Both the position numbers and the translations under genes were made by a program. The notes below the pieces were generated by a model that was given only the letters and a program-made list of their open reading frames with translations, was not told the origin of the DNA and ran no database searches. From Aliikangiella maris (GTDB lineage: Bacteria; Pseudomonadota; Gammaproteobacteria; Enterobacterales; Kangiellaceae), in the NCBI RefSeq assembly GCF_040719265.1, contig NZ_JBFDAH010000022.1:21074-85073 (forward strand): a stretch of DNA of 64,000 nucleotides, in the 5' to 3' direction. Of this stretch, positions 1-9,625 are shown piece by piece. Position 1 is the stretch's first letter. Every line of letters begins with the position of its first letter.

Positions 1-195
1 CATTTTCTCGATTTGCGTTATTTTCTCTGTTTACTCTCATTCCCTCTATTTGGTGACGCTTTCTCAATTGAGCATTGATATTTATATTATCGAGATATTA
101 AAACTAAAAACCCTTGCAAATATTGGCAAACCCGCATAAAAAGATTATTCACCAACCTTTGCCAAGCAATTTTTTCTGATGAGTGGTTTACCCAA

Positions 196-1521
196 ATGAA
201 ACCAGACTTAACACCTTATCACCCTATTGAGACTGCTAGTATTGATGAACTAAGGGCGCTACAACTCGACCGACTGAAAAACAGTATTCGACACGCCTAT
301 GACAATGTCGCTTTTTATTATCACTACTTTAAATCGCATGGTGTTCATCCAAGAGATATTCAAAGTTTAAGCGATCTTGCTAAACTTCCAATGACCACGA
401 AAGCACATTTACGAGAAAACTACCCCTTTTCAATGTTTGCCGTACCCATGGATCAAATCGTGCGTATTCACGCTTCAAGCGGCACAACAGGAAAACCCAC
501 GGTTGTTGGTTATACCGAAAATGATATTCAAATGTGGTCAGAAGTCGTTGCTCGCTCAATTCGTGCAGCGGGCGGCCAGCAAGGTGACATGGTACATATT
601 GCTTATGGATACGGTTTATTCACTGGCGGCCTGGGCGCTCACTATGGTGCAGAAAAACTGGGCTGCACAGTCATCCCTATGTCTGGTGGGCAAACCGCCA
701 AACAAGTTCAACTGATTAAAGATTTTAATCCCGATATTATTATGGTGACACCCTCTTATATGCTAAATATAGCCGATGAAATGGAACGCCAGCGAGTCAA
801 CATAAAAAAGCTAAAGTTAAGAGTTGGTATTTTTGGTGCCGAGCCTTGGAGTGAGTCCATGCGTCAACAACTAGAGCAGCGATTGTCGATTGATGCCGTT
901 GACATTTATGGCTTATCCGAAGTTATAGGACCCGGCGTTGCACAGGAATGTGTCGAAACTAAAGATGGACCAACTATCTGGGAAGACCATTTTTACCCTG
1001 AAATAATAAACCCCGAAACTGGCGAAGTGTTGCCCGATGGCGAGTTAGGCGAATTGGTTTTTACCAGCTTAACCAAAGAAGCTTTACCAATTATACGGTA
1101 TCGTACCGGAGATTTAACACGCCTGCTTCCTGGCTCAGTCAGAACCATGCGCCGCATGCAAAAAATAACCGGACGTACTGATGATATGCTGATTATTCGC
1201 GGCGTTAACGTTTTTCCGTCACAAATTGAAGAGCAAGTTTTATCAACAAAAGAACTTTCGCCACATTATCAAATCGAAGTTGTGCGTGAACAAAACCTCG
1301 ATAAGATTAAGGTTATAGTAGAAATAATGCCTGAAAAAAATCGTTCTACGACAAAGCCGACTCAGTTAATAGCAGACCACGAAAATATTAAAAACACATT
1401 AAAAGAAAAAATTAAATCTTTTATTGGCATCAATACCGAAGTTGATATCTTGCCAACTGGAAAAATTCCCCGTTCGGAAGGAAAAGCACAACGCGTCATC
1501 GATAAACGTGAACCAGTTTAG
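196..1521 (+). CDS. Phenylacetate-CoA ligase family protein (AMP-forming)
   Basis: Cytoplasmic adenylate-forming enzyme that activates an aryl or other carboxylic acid with ATP and joins it to coenzyme A. The 441-residue length fits PaaK. Visible motifs are the phosphate-binding loop SSGTTGKP (about residue 95), YGLSE near 236 and the hinge/adenylate-binding segment YRTGD near 297, followed by the small C-terminal domain with RSEGKAQR near the end. No other phenylacetate catabolism gene (paaABCDE, paaG, paaZ) lies nearby, so the true substrate is open; family members also act on other aryl acids. The ATG start is followed by a typical family N-terminus. No terminator is obvious before the next gene. 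Confidence 0.85.
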   Translation: MKPDLTPYHPIETASIDELRALQLDRLKNSIRHAYDNVAFYYHYFKSHGVHPRDIQSLSDLAKLPMTTKAHLRENYPFSMFAVPMDQIVRIHASSGTTGKPTVVGYTENDIQMWSEVVARSIRAAGGQQGDMVHIAYGYGLFTGGLGAHYGAEKLGCTVIPMSGGQTAKQVQLIKDFNPDIIMVTPSYMLNIADEMERQRVNIKKLKLRVGIFGAEPWSESMRQQLEQRLSIDAVDIYGLSEVIGPGVAQECVETKDGPTIWEDHFYPEIINPETGEVLPDGELGELVFTSLTKEALPIIRYRTGDLTRLLPGSVRTMRRMQKITGRTDDMLIIRGVNVFPSQIEEQVLSTKELSPHYQIEVVREQNLDKIKVIVEIMPEKNRSTTKPTQLIADHENIKNTLKEKIKSFIGINTEVDILPTGKIPRSEGKAQRVIDKREPV

Positions 1522-1597
1522 CAATTATCATCTTTCATGATGGACTGAGATTACGTATAATCCAGTGCGTTTTTTCTAAATCTGATTGGGAATTCAA

Positions 1598-1996
1598 ATG
1601 AAAAAAATGTTTAACGATTTGCTGCAAATGACTTATGAACAAGATCAACCGCAGCGATTGATGATGCTGTTTGCTAAAGCTGAAGTGGCTGAACCCGAAA
1701 AAAACAATGATGATCAGCAAGGCACAATTACCCCTGTAATGTGTGTGGATAAATTACCAGAAGAACTTACGACATTTTCATCACTGGTTGATGAAGCAGA
1801 CTCGATTGAAAAGGACTGGAATTTTGTATTTATTGCATCACTAAGTGGTGAGCAAGGACTAACGCCCTCCTCAGAAGATACGGAGCCCTTTTTAAACCAA
1901 ATGATTAATGATGTGCAAACCGGCATGAACATTCATCGTTATGTTATTTTTGATCGTGAAGAAAATCCAATAGAGCTTGAAGCAAATTTACATTAG
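1598..1996 (+). CDS. Small conserved acidic protein with PVMCVDK motif
   Basis: A 132-residue soluble, acidic protein. It resembles a gammaproteobacterial family that databases sometimes label ribonucleotide reductase subunit alpha, recognised by the segment PVMCVDKxPEEL, the core WNFVFIASLSG and a closing FDREENP. I see no ribonucleotide reductase catalytic motif (no radical-site Gly or Cys pairs), so that label should not be taken as function. The ATG at 1598 is preferred over an in-frame TTG at 1586, which would add only four residues. It sits 76 bp after the CoA ligase and may be cotranscribed. Function unknown. Confidence 0.6.
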   Translation: MKKMFNDLLQMTYEQDQPQRLMMLFAKAEVAEPEKNNDDQQGTITPVMCVDKLPEELTTFSSLVDEADSIEKDWNFVFIASLSGEQGLTPSSEDTEPFLNQMINDVQTGMNIHRYVIFDREENPIELEANLH

Positions 1997-2042
1997 AACA
2001 AGCAATTTTAAATCTGTGCATAATCAAATTGAGTGCCATTTC

Positions 2043-2116
2043 ATTCGCTGTATTAACATTCGCTGTATTAACATTCACTGTATTAACATTCACTGTATTA
2101 ACATTCACTGTATTAA
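2043..2116. repeat. 15-bp tandem repeat, five copies
   Basis: The unit ATTCGCTGTATTAAC occurs twice, then ATTCACTGTATTAAC twice, then a last copy lacking its final base. A single G-to-A change separates the first two units from the rest. It lies between the small conserved protein and the chemoreceptor remnant, and no ORF runs through it. The unit is a multiple of three but appears noncoding. Confidence 0.9.
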
Positions 2117-2163
2117 AAAGTGAATAGAATAATAAGTAAAAAATATTTTATACAACAACCAAA

Positions 2164-2201
2164 CCAAAAAACTAACCGACTGTTAATTAATAGTCGGTTA
2201 G
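2164..2201 (-). terminator. Rho-independent terminator overlapping the chemoreceptor stop codon
   Basis: A perfect 10-bp stem (CTAACCGACT / AGTCGGTTAG) with a 10-nt loop. On the minus-strand RNA it is followed by six U residues. The stem includes the TAA stop codon of the chemoreceptor gene. Confidence 0.8.
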
Positions 2202-3493
2202 CTGACGCGAAACTGTTTCAGTGCAACTTGTAAGTTTTCACTTAGCCCGTCAATCGAAGAAGCTTGATTATAAGTATTCTTCGCAGTACTTACGCCACTT
2301 TTGGCTAACTCAAAAATTCGATGTACCACATCACTCACAGATTTTACCGCTGTCGATTGCTCACCAAAGCTGGTAGTAATTGACATACTTTGCTGATAGA
2401 TCTTATCGAATGATTCACGTACGGCAGTCAGCTGTTGTTCAGCGGTACGTACCACTTGCGCACTCTCATTGGCATTTTGTGAACTCTGATACATTTTTGC
2501 CGCAGCATTCTCAGTTGATTGACGAATACTGGCAATTACACTTTCAATTTCTGAAGTCAACTCTTGCGTTCTTTGCGCAAGTGAGCGAACTTCATCAGCA
2601 ACCACCGCAAATCCGCGCCCTTGCTCTCCGGCTCGAGCCGCTTCAATAGCGGCATTTAAAGCGAGCAAATTAGTCTGTTCAGCTACGGACTTGATAACGG
2701 TTAAAATCGCTTCAATCTGTTGACCATGCTCACTGATTTGAACTAATGTTTTTGAAGAACTTTGAAATTCTTCTCCAACCGTATTGGTGGTTTTCACCAA
2801 TAATTCAATTCGCTGCATCATCTCATTAAAACGAACACTAATTTTTGCAAATTCATCTTGACTTAAAATACGCGCTCTTAGTGAGAGATCCGACTATATT
2901 TCAATTTGTGTCATTGTCTCGAGTAAATGGCTCAGCGGTTTTTCGATTGAGCGAAAGATTGAAAGACCAAAAATAATCACAACAATTACAACGATAAAAA
3001 TAATAATTATAAAAATAAGGTTTTGAAATTCCAACTGATTACTGTTTTGTTCGATTTCTTGTGAAGCAATTTCTTTTTCTAAAAGTACAATTTTATCCAG
3101 ACTTATCAATAGTGGATCAAGACTGGTATATAAATTTAAATCAACAAAATTTCCTAAACTATAAGCCGACTCATCAGCAACATGTTGCTGTAATGTTTCA
3201 ATCGCTTTAATTGATTCAGAAAACAATGGCTTTGTCGCTTGAATTTGTTCGATCTCTTGTTCATTATTTGCCGTCCGTTCAAGCTGCGCCCAAAAATCAA
3301 GCGCGCGAGTTTTACCATGTTCAAGTTTAGTTTTTGCATCTTTCCAGATTACCATTCCCGAACGAGCCTTATGCGCAGTATCAATAATGTTATGGGTATA
3401 GACTTGAATGAGTTGATTTAAAAGTTGAGATTTCTCAAGCCTCGACTCTAATACCTGCGGGGCCAGTTCATTACTTTGGCGAATACTCTGCAA
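2198..3493 (-). pseudogene. Methyl-accepting chemotaxis protein, broken (amber in HAMP, 5' end missing)
   Basis: Two ORFs in the same frame form one chemoreceptor. The upstream part has a periplasmic helical ligand domain, a strong transmembrane segment (LIFIIIIFIVVIVVIIFGLSIF) and the start of a HAMP domain ending MTQIEI. A TAG codon at 2896-2894 then interrupts, and the frame continues SDLSLRARILSQDEF, which is normal HAMP sequence. The signalling domain follows with the conserved hairpin tip EQTNLLALNAAIEAARAGEQ. The expected first transmembrane helix is not intact: upstream of the TTG at 3493 the frame is open only to 3518 (VRLITLIVLQ) and has no ATG. Two independent lesions favour a pseudogene. 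Amber readthrough or a truncated cytoplasmic signalling fragment from the ATG at 2821 are less likely alternatives. Confidence 0.8.
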
Positions 3494-3802
3494 TACAATT
3501 AGCGTAATAAGTCTAACTCATTGAAAAGGCTATAAAATTGCAATATTTTTTGCCGAGAAAAACGCGTTTATAGGCCAAAAGGACAAGGGAAATAGTCAAG
3601 CCTAGACAATATTGAAATTTTTAGATGAAATATTTATTACAAAATTAAAATTTATTAATTTATTGAATAAATAAAAATTAACAAGCCGGCAATTTTTGTT
3701 CTGAAAGTGTTTATCCAAACGAAATAAAGGGAATTTGTTACAACAAAACAAGATCATGCACTACGCTATTAATACTTGTTCACGTTAAAACGGTAAAACC
3801 TT
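3494..3802. other. Intergenic region upstream of the sensory cassette
   Basis: 309 bp of AT-rich sequence between divergent genes. It should hold promoters for the chemoreceptor remnant and the outer-membrane protein. I see only short A/T runs and no convincing inverted repeat. Confidence 0.5.
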
Positions 3803-4492
3803 ATGACACAGCAAGATTGCTTCTTTTATAGTCGGTTTATCAAATGCCTCCTACTAATCATGTTATTACCACTGGCGGGCCAGCTTCAGGCACAAGGTAA
3901 TATTGATATCAGCTATTATTGGGACAATCGTGACTTCAATACCGCAACGCTACAAATTTCTAAAAACGATATACCAAATGGATTTTCTTTTTGGGGATTT
4001 ACCGATTTGCACTCAGCACAAGATAATAGTAAGCAACGAGATGACTTTTCACGCAGTTTTTCAGAATATCGTCTAACCAATGATTTACTGGGTCAATGGA
4101 CCGACATCAAAGACCTGAAACTCCAGCTCGAATACAATGATGCTACGCCAGGAAATAGCAACCACTTACTTCGGTTTGGAGTTACCTATCAATTAATACA
4201 GTCATCACAAGGCTGGCTTCAGCTCAGGGTCTTTCCCTGGCAAAGCAGGCATCATGGCCAACTTAGCGTCGCCTACTTTTATCGAATCAGTGATAATCTC
4301 AATATTTCGGGCTTTACCGACTATAATTTAAATAGCCGCAGTGACAACGAATGGATTTACGAACCCCAACTTAATTATCGATTACTGCCTAATTTTTGGC
4401 TATTGCTGGAATATCGATATAACGGGTACGAAGAGAATAATCCCACATTAGATGGCAGTGGAATGGCACTGGGGTTTCGTTATCAATTTTAG
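3803..4492 (+). CDS. Predicted outer-membrane beta-barrel protein
   Basis: 229 residues with an N-terminal signal sequence (hydrophobic core LLLIMLLPLAG, likely cleavage after AQA at about residue 31). The rest shows alternating hydrophobic and polar strands rich in Tyr, Trp and Phe, and the C-terminus GFRYQF ends in Phe, the typical assembly signal for outer-membrane barrels. About ten strands would fit, consistent with a small channel or sensor barrel. I cannot assign a named family. It is 27 bp upstream of the dual binding-protein lipoprotein and probably cotranscribed with it and with the hybrid kinase, which suggests a role in ligand entry or surface sensing. Confidence 0.6.
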   Translation: MTQQDCFFYSRFIKCLLLIMLLPLAGQLQAQGNIDISYYWDNRDFNTATLQISKNDIPNGFSFWGFTDLHSAQDNSKQRDDFSRSFSEYRLTNDLLGQWTDIKDLKLQLEYNDATPGNSNHLLRFGVTYQLIQSSQGWLQLRVFPWQSRHHGQLSVAYFYRISDNLNISGFTDYNLNSRSDNEWIYEPQLNYRLLPNFWLLLEYRYNGYEENNPTLDGSGMALGFRYQF

Positions 4493-4519
4493 TTTTGCAA
4501 TAATTATCAGGTAAACCGA

Positions 4520-6646
4520 ATGAAGTTAAAGGTCTGCTTTGTTTTCCTGATGGCTTTAAGCTTACTTTCCTGTGATTCACCACAAGAAAGTACATCAAGG
4601 GAAACCAGTTCATCATCAGTCATTGAATTGCGCTTTGGTCATGATATGCATGAAAAAAGCGCTCATCATCTTGCAGCCATTCGATTTGCAGAATTGGTCG
4701 CACAAAAAACACAAGGAAGCGTTTTAATTAAGGTGTTTGCCAATCAGTCACTCGGTTCAGATTTAGAAATGATTGATGCAGCGCAAAATGGCAAGCTGGA
4801 TATTATTTTGCCTCCAACCGCAAAGCTCTCATTTATTATTCCAGAGATGCAGATGTTTGACTTGCCATTCATTTTTCCTAATCGGCAAATCGCTTACAAA
4901 ATTCTTGATGGCTCTGTTGGTAATCGCCTCTTACAAAAAACCAAGCCATATAACTTAATTGGATTAGCCTTTTGGGAAAGTGGTTTTAAACAACTTACCT
5001 CAAATTTTCCAATCGAAAAAGCTGCAGATTTTTCTGGTAAACGATTTCGCATTATGCAAAGTCCGGTTTTACGCGATCAATTTCAACTGTGGGGTGCAGA
5101 TGCGATTGTTATCAATTTTTCAGCGACTTACGATGCATTAAAAAATAAAATCGCCGATGGTCAGGAAAACCCGTTAACCTCAATTATTGGCAAAAAGTTT
5201 TACCAAGTTCAATCGCACTTGACGCTCTCTGATCACGGATACCTGGCACAATTGCTGGCCATTTCCAGTCAGTCATTTTCCAAACTTGATGACCAGTTAC
5301 AACAGGTAATTATTGAAGCCGCCAAAGAAGCCACCGAATACCAGCGACAAGTCAGCACACAACAACATCACGAGTTGCTCACCAGCCTGCAACAAGAACC
5401 CATTCAAATCAACGAAATGGACAAACGAACTCGTCTTGAGTTGATTAAAATGTCTGATCATTTAATTGAAAAGTATCGCATGACTTTTGGTTCGAGTTTG
5501 GTGGAAGACTTATTACAACAAAGAAGTAATGTCCTGCCTCCGCCCAAAGAAAACCTGATTATCGCGCTGGATGCTGATATGCAAGGTAACTCCGCTTTTT
5601 CTGGACTGGCTATCAGACGAGGTATCGAATTAGCGATTGATGAGATAAACCAGCAAGGTGGCCTTTTAGATAAACAACTGTCATTAGTCGTCAGAGACAA
5701 CTCAATGATCCCTGCGAAAGGACTCGATAATCTGGCAACCTTCATTCGGCATCCCAATTTAATTGGCGTTTTTTGTGGTATCAGCAGTCCAGTGGCGGTT
5801 GCTGAATTAAAATTCATTCACGATAATCAGATATTATTTTTAAATCCTTGGGCCGCTGCAACACCAATTGTCGATAATGGTTACCAGCCCAATTTTGTTT
5901 TTCGCGTTTCTCTCAGAGATGAATTTGCAGGCCGTGTTTTACTGCAAGAAGCGTTAAAAATTTCTAATAAAATTGGGTTACTGTTGGTCAACAATCCTTG
6001 GGGAAGAAGCAGCCACAAAGCCATTACTGAGCAACTGGCCAAGCAAGATTTGCAAACCTTAAAAACCGAGTGGTTTGATTGGGGTGAAGAAAGCTTTTCT
6101 CAGCAAATAGCGGCATTTAAGCAAAAAGAAGTGGAAGTTATTATTTATGTCGGCAACCCGGTTGAAGGAGCAAAATTAGTGCATGACCTGGCCAAATCAG
6201 ACACCCCACCACCAATTATCTCTCATTGGGGTATTACGGGTTCTGAATTTCCTAAAATGGCATCACCATCACTAGACAAAATAGATTTGCGAGTACTACA
6301 GACTTTTAGTTTTATTAATAATTCTCGGGCACAAGCTAATCAGCTCGCAAAGCGCTATCACCAACGATATTTCACTCAGAATGACTTGCAGATTGTCGCG
6401 CCTGTTGGTACAGCACATGCCTATGACTTAACCCATCTATTGGCGCTGGCAGTAAAACAAGCTAATTCACACCATATGAATGATATTAGAGTAGCAATGG
6501 AATCAATCAAGCACTTTAATGGCGTGGTAAAAAACTATGCCCCCCCCTTTACGCCACAACGCCATGATGCACTCAATTCGCAAGATGTTATTTTTGCCCA
6601 TTATAAAAATGGTCAGTTAATTCCGCTACCAAGCAATCAAAAATAA
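4520..6646 (+). CDS. Lipoprotein fusing a TRAP (DctP) and an ABC (LivJ-like) solute-binding domain
   Basis: 708 residues. The N-terminus is a lipoprotein signal with LLSC, lipidated Cys18, and Asp19 at position +2, which in enterobacteria retains lipoproteins in the inner membrane. Residues about 35-325 look like a DctP-type TRAP binding protein (LRFGHDMHEKSAHHLAAIRF, DLPFIFPNRQIAY, FSGKRFRIM, NPLTSIIG). Residues about 345-700 look like a type-I periplasmic binding protein of the LivJ/Peripla_BP_6 class (GIELAIDEINQQGG, GVFCGISSPVAVAE, GLLLVNNPWGRSS). No TRAP DctQM or ABC permease is encoded nearby. The next gene, 8 bp downstream, is a membrane hybrid histidine kinase, so this is more likely a sensory co-receptor than a transporter part. 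Ligands are unknown. Confidence 0.8.
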   Translation: MKLKVCFVFLMALSLLSCDSPQESTSRETSSSSVIELRFGHDMHEKSAHHLAAIRFAELVAQKTQGSVLIKVFANQSLGSDLEMIDAAQNGKLDIILPPTAKLSFIIPEMQMFDLPFIFPNRQIAYKILDGSVGNRLLQKTKPYNLIGLAFWESGFKQLTSNFPIEKAADFSGKRFRIMQSPVLRDQFQLWGADAIVINFSATYDALKNKIADGQENPLTSIIGKKFYQVQSHLTLSDHGYLAQLLAISSQSFSKLDDQLQQVIIEAAKEATEYQRQVSTQQHHELLTSLQQEPIQINEMDKRTRLELIKMSDHLIEKYRMTFGSSLVEDLLQQRSNVLPPPKENLIIALDADMQGNSAFSGLAIRRGIELAIDEINQQGGLLDKQLSLVVRDNSMIPAKGLDNLATFIRHPNLIGVFCGISSPVAVAELKFIHDNQILFLNPWAAATPIVDNGYQPNFVFRVSLRDEFAGRVLLQEALKISNKIGLLLVNNPWGRSSHKAITEQLAKQDLQTLKTEWFDWGEESFSQQIAAFKQKEVEVIIYVGNPVEGAKLVHDLAKSDTPPPIISHWGITGSEFPKMASPSLDKIDLRVLQTFSFINNSRAQANQLAKRYHQRYFTQNDLQIVAPVGTAHAYDLTHLLALAVKQANSHHMNDIRVAMESIKHFNGVVKNYAPPFTPQRHDALNSQDVIFAHYKNGQLIPLPSNQK

Positions 6647-6654
6647 ACAGCGCG

Positions 6655-9492
6655 ATGAATAATAGCCAAAGTATCAGCTCCCGCTTTTCAAAGACGATAT
6701 TAAGTCTACTACTGACATTCTTTTTAGGTGTTGTCAGCATTACCTTATTTATTGAACTACTTCGCATTAATTCGTTAGAGGAAAGTGAATTAAACCAACA
6801 GGCTCACAATACTCTTGAAATTATCGAATTACGCTTTAGTGCACAAGTTGATGCCGTTGAAAAAACCGCCACCAGTTCTCTGTCAATTAACAGTTTGATC
6901 GATTTAAGTATGAGTCAGTCTTACTTTAAATTTGCTCTCGAAGATTTAACTTACAATACCGATATAACAGAAGCGGCAGTCTTTAATTATTCTGGTGAAT
7001 TACTCTTTAGCACGCACGATAAAACGGATTGGTATTCGATAAATTTGGTCAACAGTATGATAGCTCAAGGCGTGAGAAAAATTTTATATCTAAATGGCTA
7101 TTTTTATATTGTTTCTCCCATTAAATACTATCAAACGGTTCAAGGCGGCATCATTACTCAGGTAGACATTGCCAGTTTGGTAAGAAAAACTATCAATGAC
7201 CAAAATTTATATTACTCACTCAGTTTTGACGATAACTGGCAATTAACAACAATCCCCAATAATTTTAATGGCCTCAAAGTAAGTATTGGCGTCACACCAG
7301 ATAGTTTGCTGACACATTACAAACCCCAGTTTACTTTAGCAAAAGATTCAACTTATTTATTAAGCCGAATTACTCCCTGGTTAACCAGTATTACCATTAT
7401 CGGTATGTTTGGATTAATTGCCATTCGCCTGCTTGCTAAACGAATCGGACAAAAAATGGCCGTTCCCATTATTCAGTTAACTCAAAAAGTCAAACAGGGT
7501 GATTATCCAGTTAGCCCGACTCATACGGGCGATGAATTGGAAATTCTTGCCAGTGCATTTGATCAAGCGACGTTTGAAATCACTAAAGCCAATACCGAAA
7601 GAGCAGAAGCAGAAAAACGGGATCGAGAAAGCCAGGTAAGAGCCATTGTCGATACAGTTCCTGATGGAATCATCACTATCAGTAGTAAAGGCATCATCGA
7701 AACATTTAATCCGGCGGCAGAAAAAATATTTGGTTACGATCCAGAAGAAGTGATTGGTCGAAACATTAAACTATTAATTTCTGAACCTTATCGAAAACAA
7801 CATGAAAAATATATTGAGCGCTACTTGCAAACACAAGATTCACGCTTAATTGGAATAGACCGTGAAATCGAAGGACTACGTAAAGATGGCACGACTTTTC
7901 CAATGGAGCTGGCCATCAGTGAAATGTGGTTTGCCAAGCGACAATTGTTCACCGGTATTATTCGTGATATTAGTGATCGCAAAGAAACCGAACGGTTAAA
8001 GGGAGAGTTTGTTTCAACCGTCAGTCACGAACTGCGGACTCCGCTGACATCAATTCGCGGTGCACTCGGTCTGGTACTGGCGAATGTCACCGGTAAATTA
8101 CCCGATTCAATGCACAAAATGCTTGATGTTGCTTATCGTAATAGTGAGCGTCTAACATTACTCATCAATGATATTTTAGATCTTGAAAAACTCGAATCGG
8201 AACAACTTGAATTTGAATATACCAACATCGACTTAATTCCTTTATTACAACGTAGTCTTGAAGATAATGAAGGCTTCGCCAATCAGCATCAGGTAACAAT
8301 TAAATTTAAATCATCGATTAAATCTATTTTTGTTCAAGCAGATGAGCATCGCTTGTTGCAGGTTATGGCGAACTTACTTTCCAACGCTATCAAATATTCC
8401 AAAGATTATAAACAAGTAGAAGTCACCGCCGATAACCAAGAACGCTTTATTCGTGTCAGTGTAATCGATCACGGCCAGGGAATTCCCAAAGAATTTGAAA
8501 AGCGCATGTTCCAACGCTTTGCCCAAGCGGACAGTTCCGATACGCGAGAAAAAGGAGGAACAGGACTGGGGTTAAGCATCTGCAAAGCGATTATTGAGCG
8601 ACACGGCGGTCAAATAAATTATCTTTCAAAATTAAACGAAGGAACTACTTTTTATTTTGATTTGCCTATTACTCAAGCGCCATCTTATGTGGAACAGACA
8701 GCCAGCTCCGATGTTTTGATTTGCGAAGATGATGAAAAAATGGCGCGCTTTATTAGTTTAATTGTCGAGTCAGAAGGTGCAACGTGTGATGTTGCCAACA
8801 ATGCACATAACGCACTATCAAAGCTAAATACAGGGCAATATCAGTTATTACTACTTGATTTGGAACTCCCCGATCTGAATGGCTTAACTTTGCTCAAACA
8901 ATTACGCGAAAAACCCAAGTTTCAAGCGCTTTCGGTCGTTGTTATTTCTGTCACGCCAGAAAGCCCTAAACACTTAAATGACAAGCGCAATTTAAATATT
9001 TTTCATTGGCTTGAAAAACCTCTCGATGAAGAAAAATTTCGACGCACTTTTTGCCGTGCACTAACCAAAATGGAACGACCTAAAGTTCTGCATATTGAAA
9101 GTGACCACGATATTGTTGAAGTTGCCTCAACGGTACTGAGTGAGTTTGCAGACATCAAACATGCTGCGACATTACACGAGGCCAAAACGCATTTAGCAGC
9201 CCATCATTTTGACCTGATATTAATGGATATTGAATTACCCGATGGTTCGGGAGAAGAATTTTTACTCTTTAGTGAATTGTCACTACCACCAATTGTTTTG
9301 TTTACCGCCCACTTGCCAAAACGTTCCGTTTTAGAAAAAGTGCAACTCACACTAACTAAATCACGAACGAGTAATCAGCAGCTCAGACAAACAATTCGAA
9401 AAGTGCTCAATCAACTTAATCGCCAGACTAAAACCAATAAACAAAGTGCCAATGATGATCAGTACATCAACAATAGTTCTGCTGATTCGTAA
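6655..9492 (+). CDS. Membrane hybrid histidine kinase, PAS-HisKA-HATPase-REC-REC
   Basis: 945 residues. One transmembrane helix near residues 13-34, a periplasmic or extracytoplasmic sensor of about 200 residues, a second helix near 240-262, HAMP-like sequence, then a PAS domain (about 328-443). HisKA has the phospho-acceptor His458 in SHELRTPL. HATPase_c has its N-box near Asn573 and DHGQGIP. Two receivers follow, with phospho-acceptor candidates Asp735 (LLLLDLELPD) and Asp858 (LILMDIELPD). No HPt or output domain is fused, so phosphate must pass to another protein. The HPt proteins at 19-25 kb are candidates. It is probably cotranscribed with the dual binding-protein lipoprotein and shares its core with the kinase at 15470. 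Confidence 0.9.
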   Translation: MNNSQSISSRFSKTILSLLLTFFLGVVSITLFIELLRINSLEESELNQQAHNTLEIIELRFSAQVDAVEKTATSSLSINSLIDLSMSQSYFKFALEDLTYNTDITEAAVFNYSGELLFSTHDKTDWYSINLVNSMIAQGVRKILYLNGYFYIVSPIKYYQTVQGGIITQVDIASLVRKTINDQNLYYSLSFDDNWQLTTIPNNFNGLKVSIGVTPDSLLTHYKPQFTLAKDSTYLLSRITPWLTSITIIGMFGLIAIRLLAKRIGQKMAVPIIQLTQKVKQGDYPVSPTHTGDELEILASAFDQATFEITKANTERAEAEKRDRESQVRAIVDTVPDGIITISSKGIIETFNPAAEKIFGYDPEEVIGRNIKLLISEPYRKQHEKYIERYLQTQDSRLIGIDREIEGLRKDGTTFPMELAISEMWFAKRQLFTGIIRDISDRKETERLKGEFVSTVSHELRTPLTSIRGALGLVLANVTGKLPDSMHKMLDVAYRNSERLTLLINDILDLEKLESEQLEFEYTNIDLIPLLQRSLEDNEGFANQHQVTIKFKSSIKSIFVQADEHRLLQVMANLLSNAIKYSKDYKQVEVTADNQERFIRVSVIDHGQGIPKEFEKRMFQRFAQADSSDTREKGGTGLGLSICKAIIERHGGQINYLSKLNEGTTFYFDLPITQAPSYVEQTASSDVLICEDDEKMARFISLIVESEGATCDVANNAHNALSKLNTGQYQLLLLDLELPDLNGLTLLKQLREKPKFQALSVVVISVTPESPKHLNDKRNLNIFHWLEKPLDEEKFRRTFCRALTKMERPKVLHIESDHDIVEVASTVLSEFADIKHAATLHEAKTHLAAHHFDLILMDIELPDGSGEEFLLFSELSLPPIVLFTAHLPKRSVLEKVQLTLTKSRTSNQQLRQTIRKVLNQLNRQTKTNKQSANDDQYINNSSADS

Positions 9493-9625
9493 AATACGGG
9501 CAATAGCCAAAGCCAATAGCCAATGAGGGCCTATTTGATAAACTTCAATTATAATAAGCCCTGTTTAAGTAATTCGTAGTCTAATACCACCGCCATATCA
9601 ATAATTACCGAACATCTCGCCTATT

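Noticed and set aside
1..78. Open plus-strand frame from the window edge to a TGA at 76-78
   Set aside because: Only 25 codons are visible and they match no family I know; the true gene, if any, lies outside the window.
2380..2649. Plus-strand ORF of 89 codons
   Set aside because: It is antisense to the chemoreceptor signalling domain, whose conserved hairpin tip shows the real coding strand.
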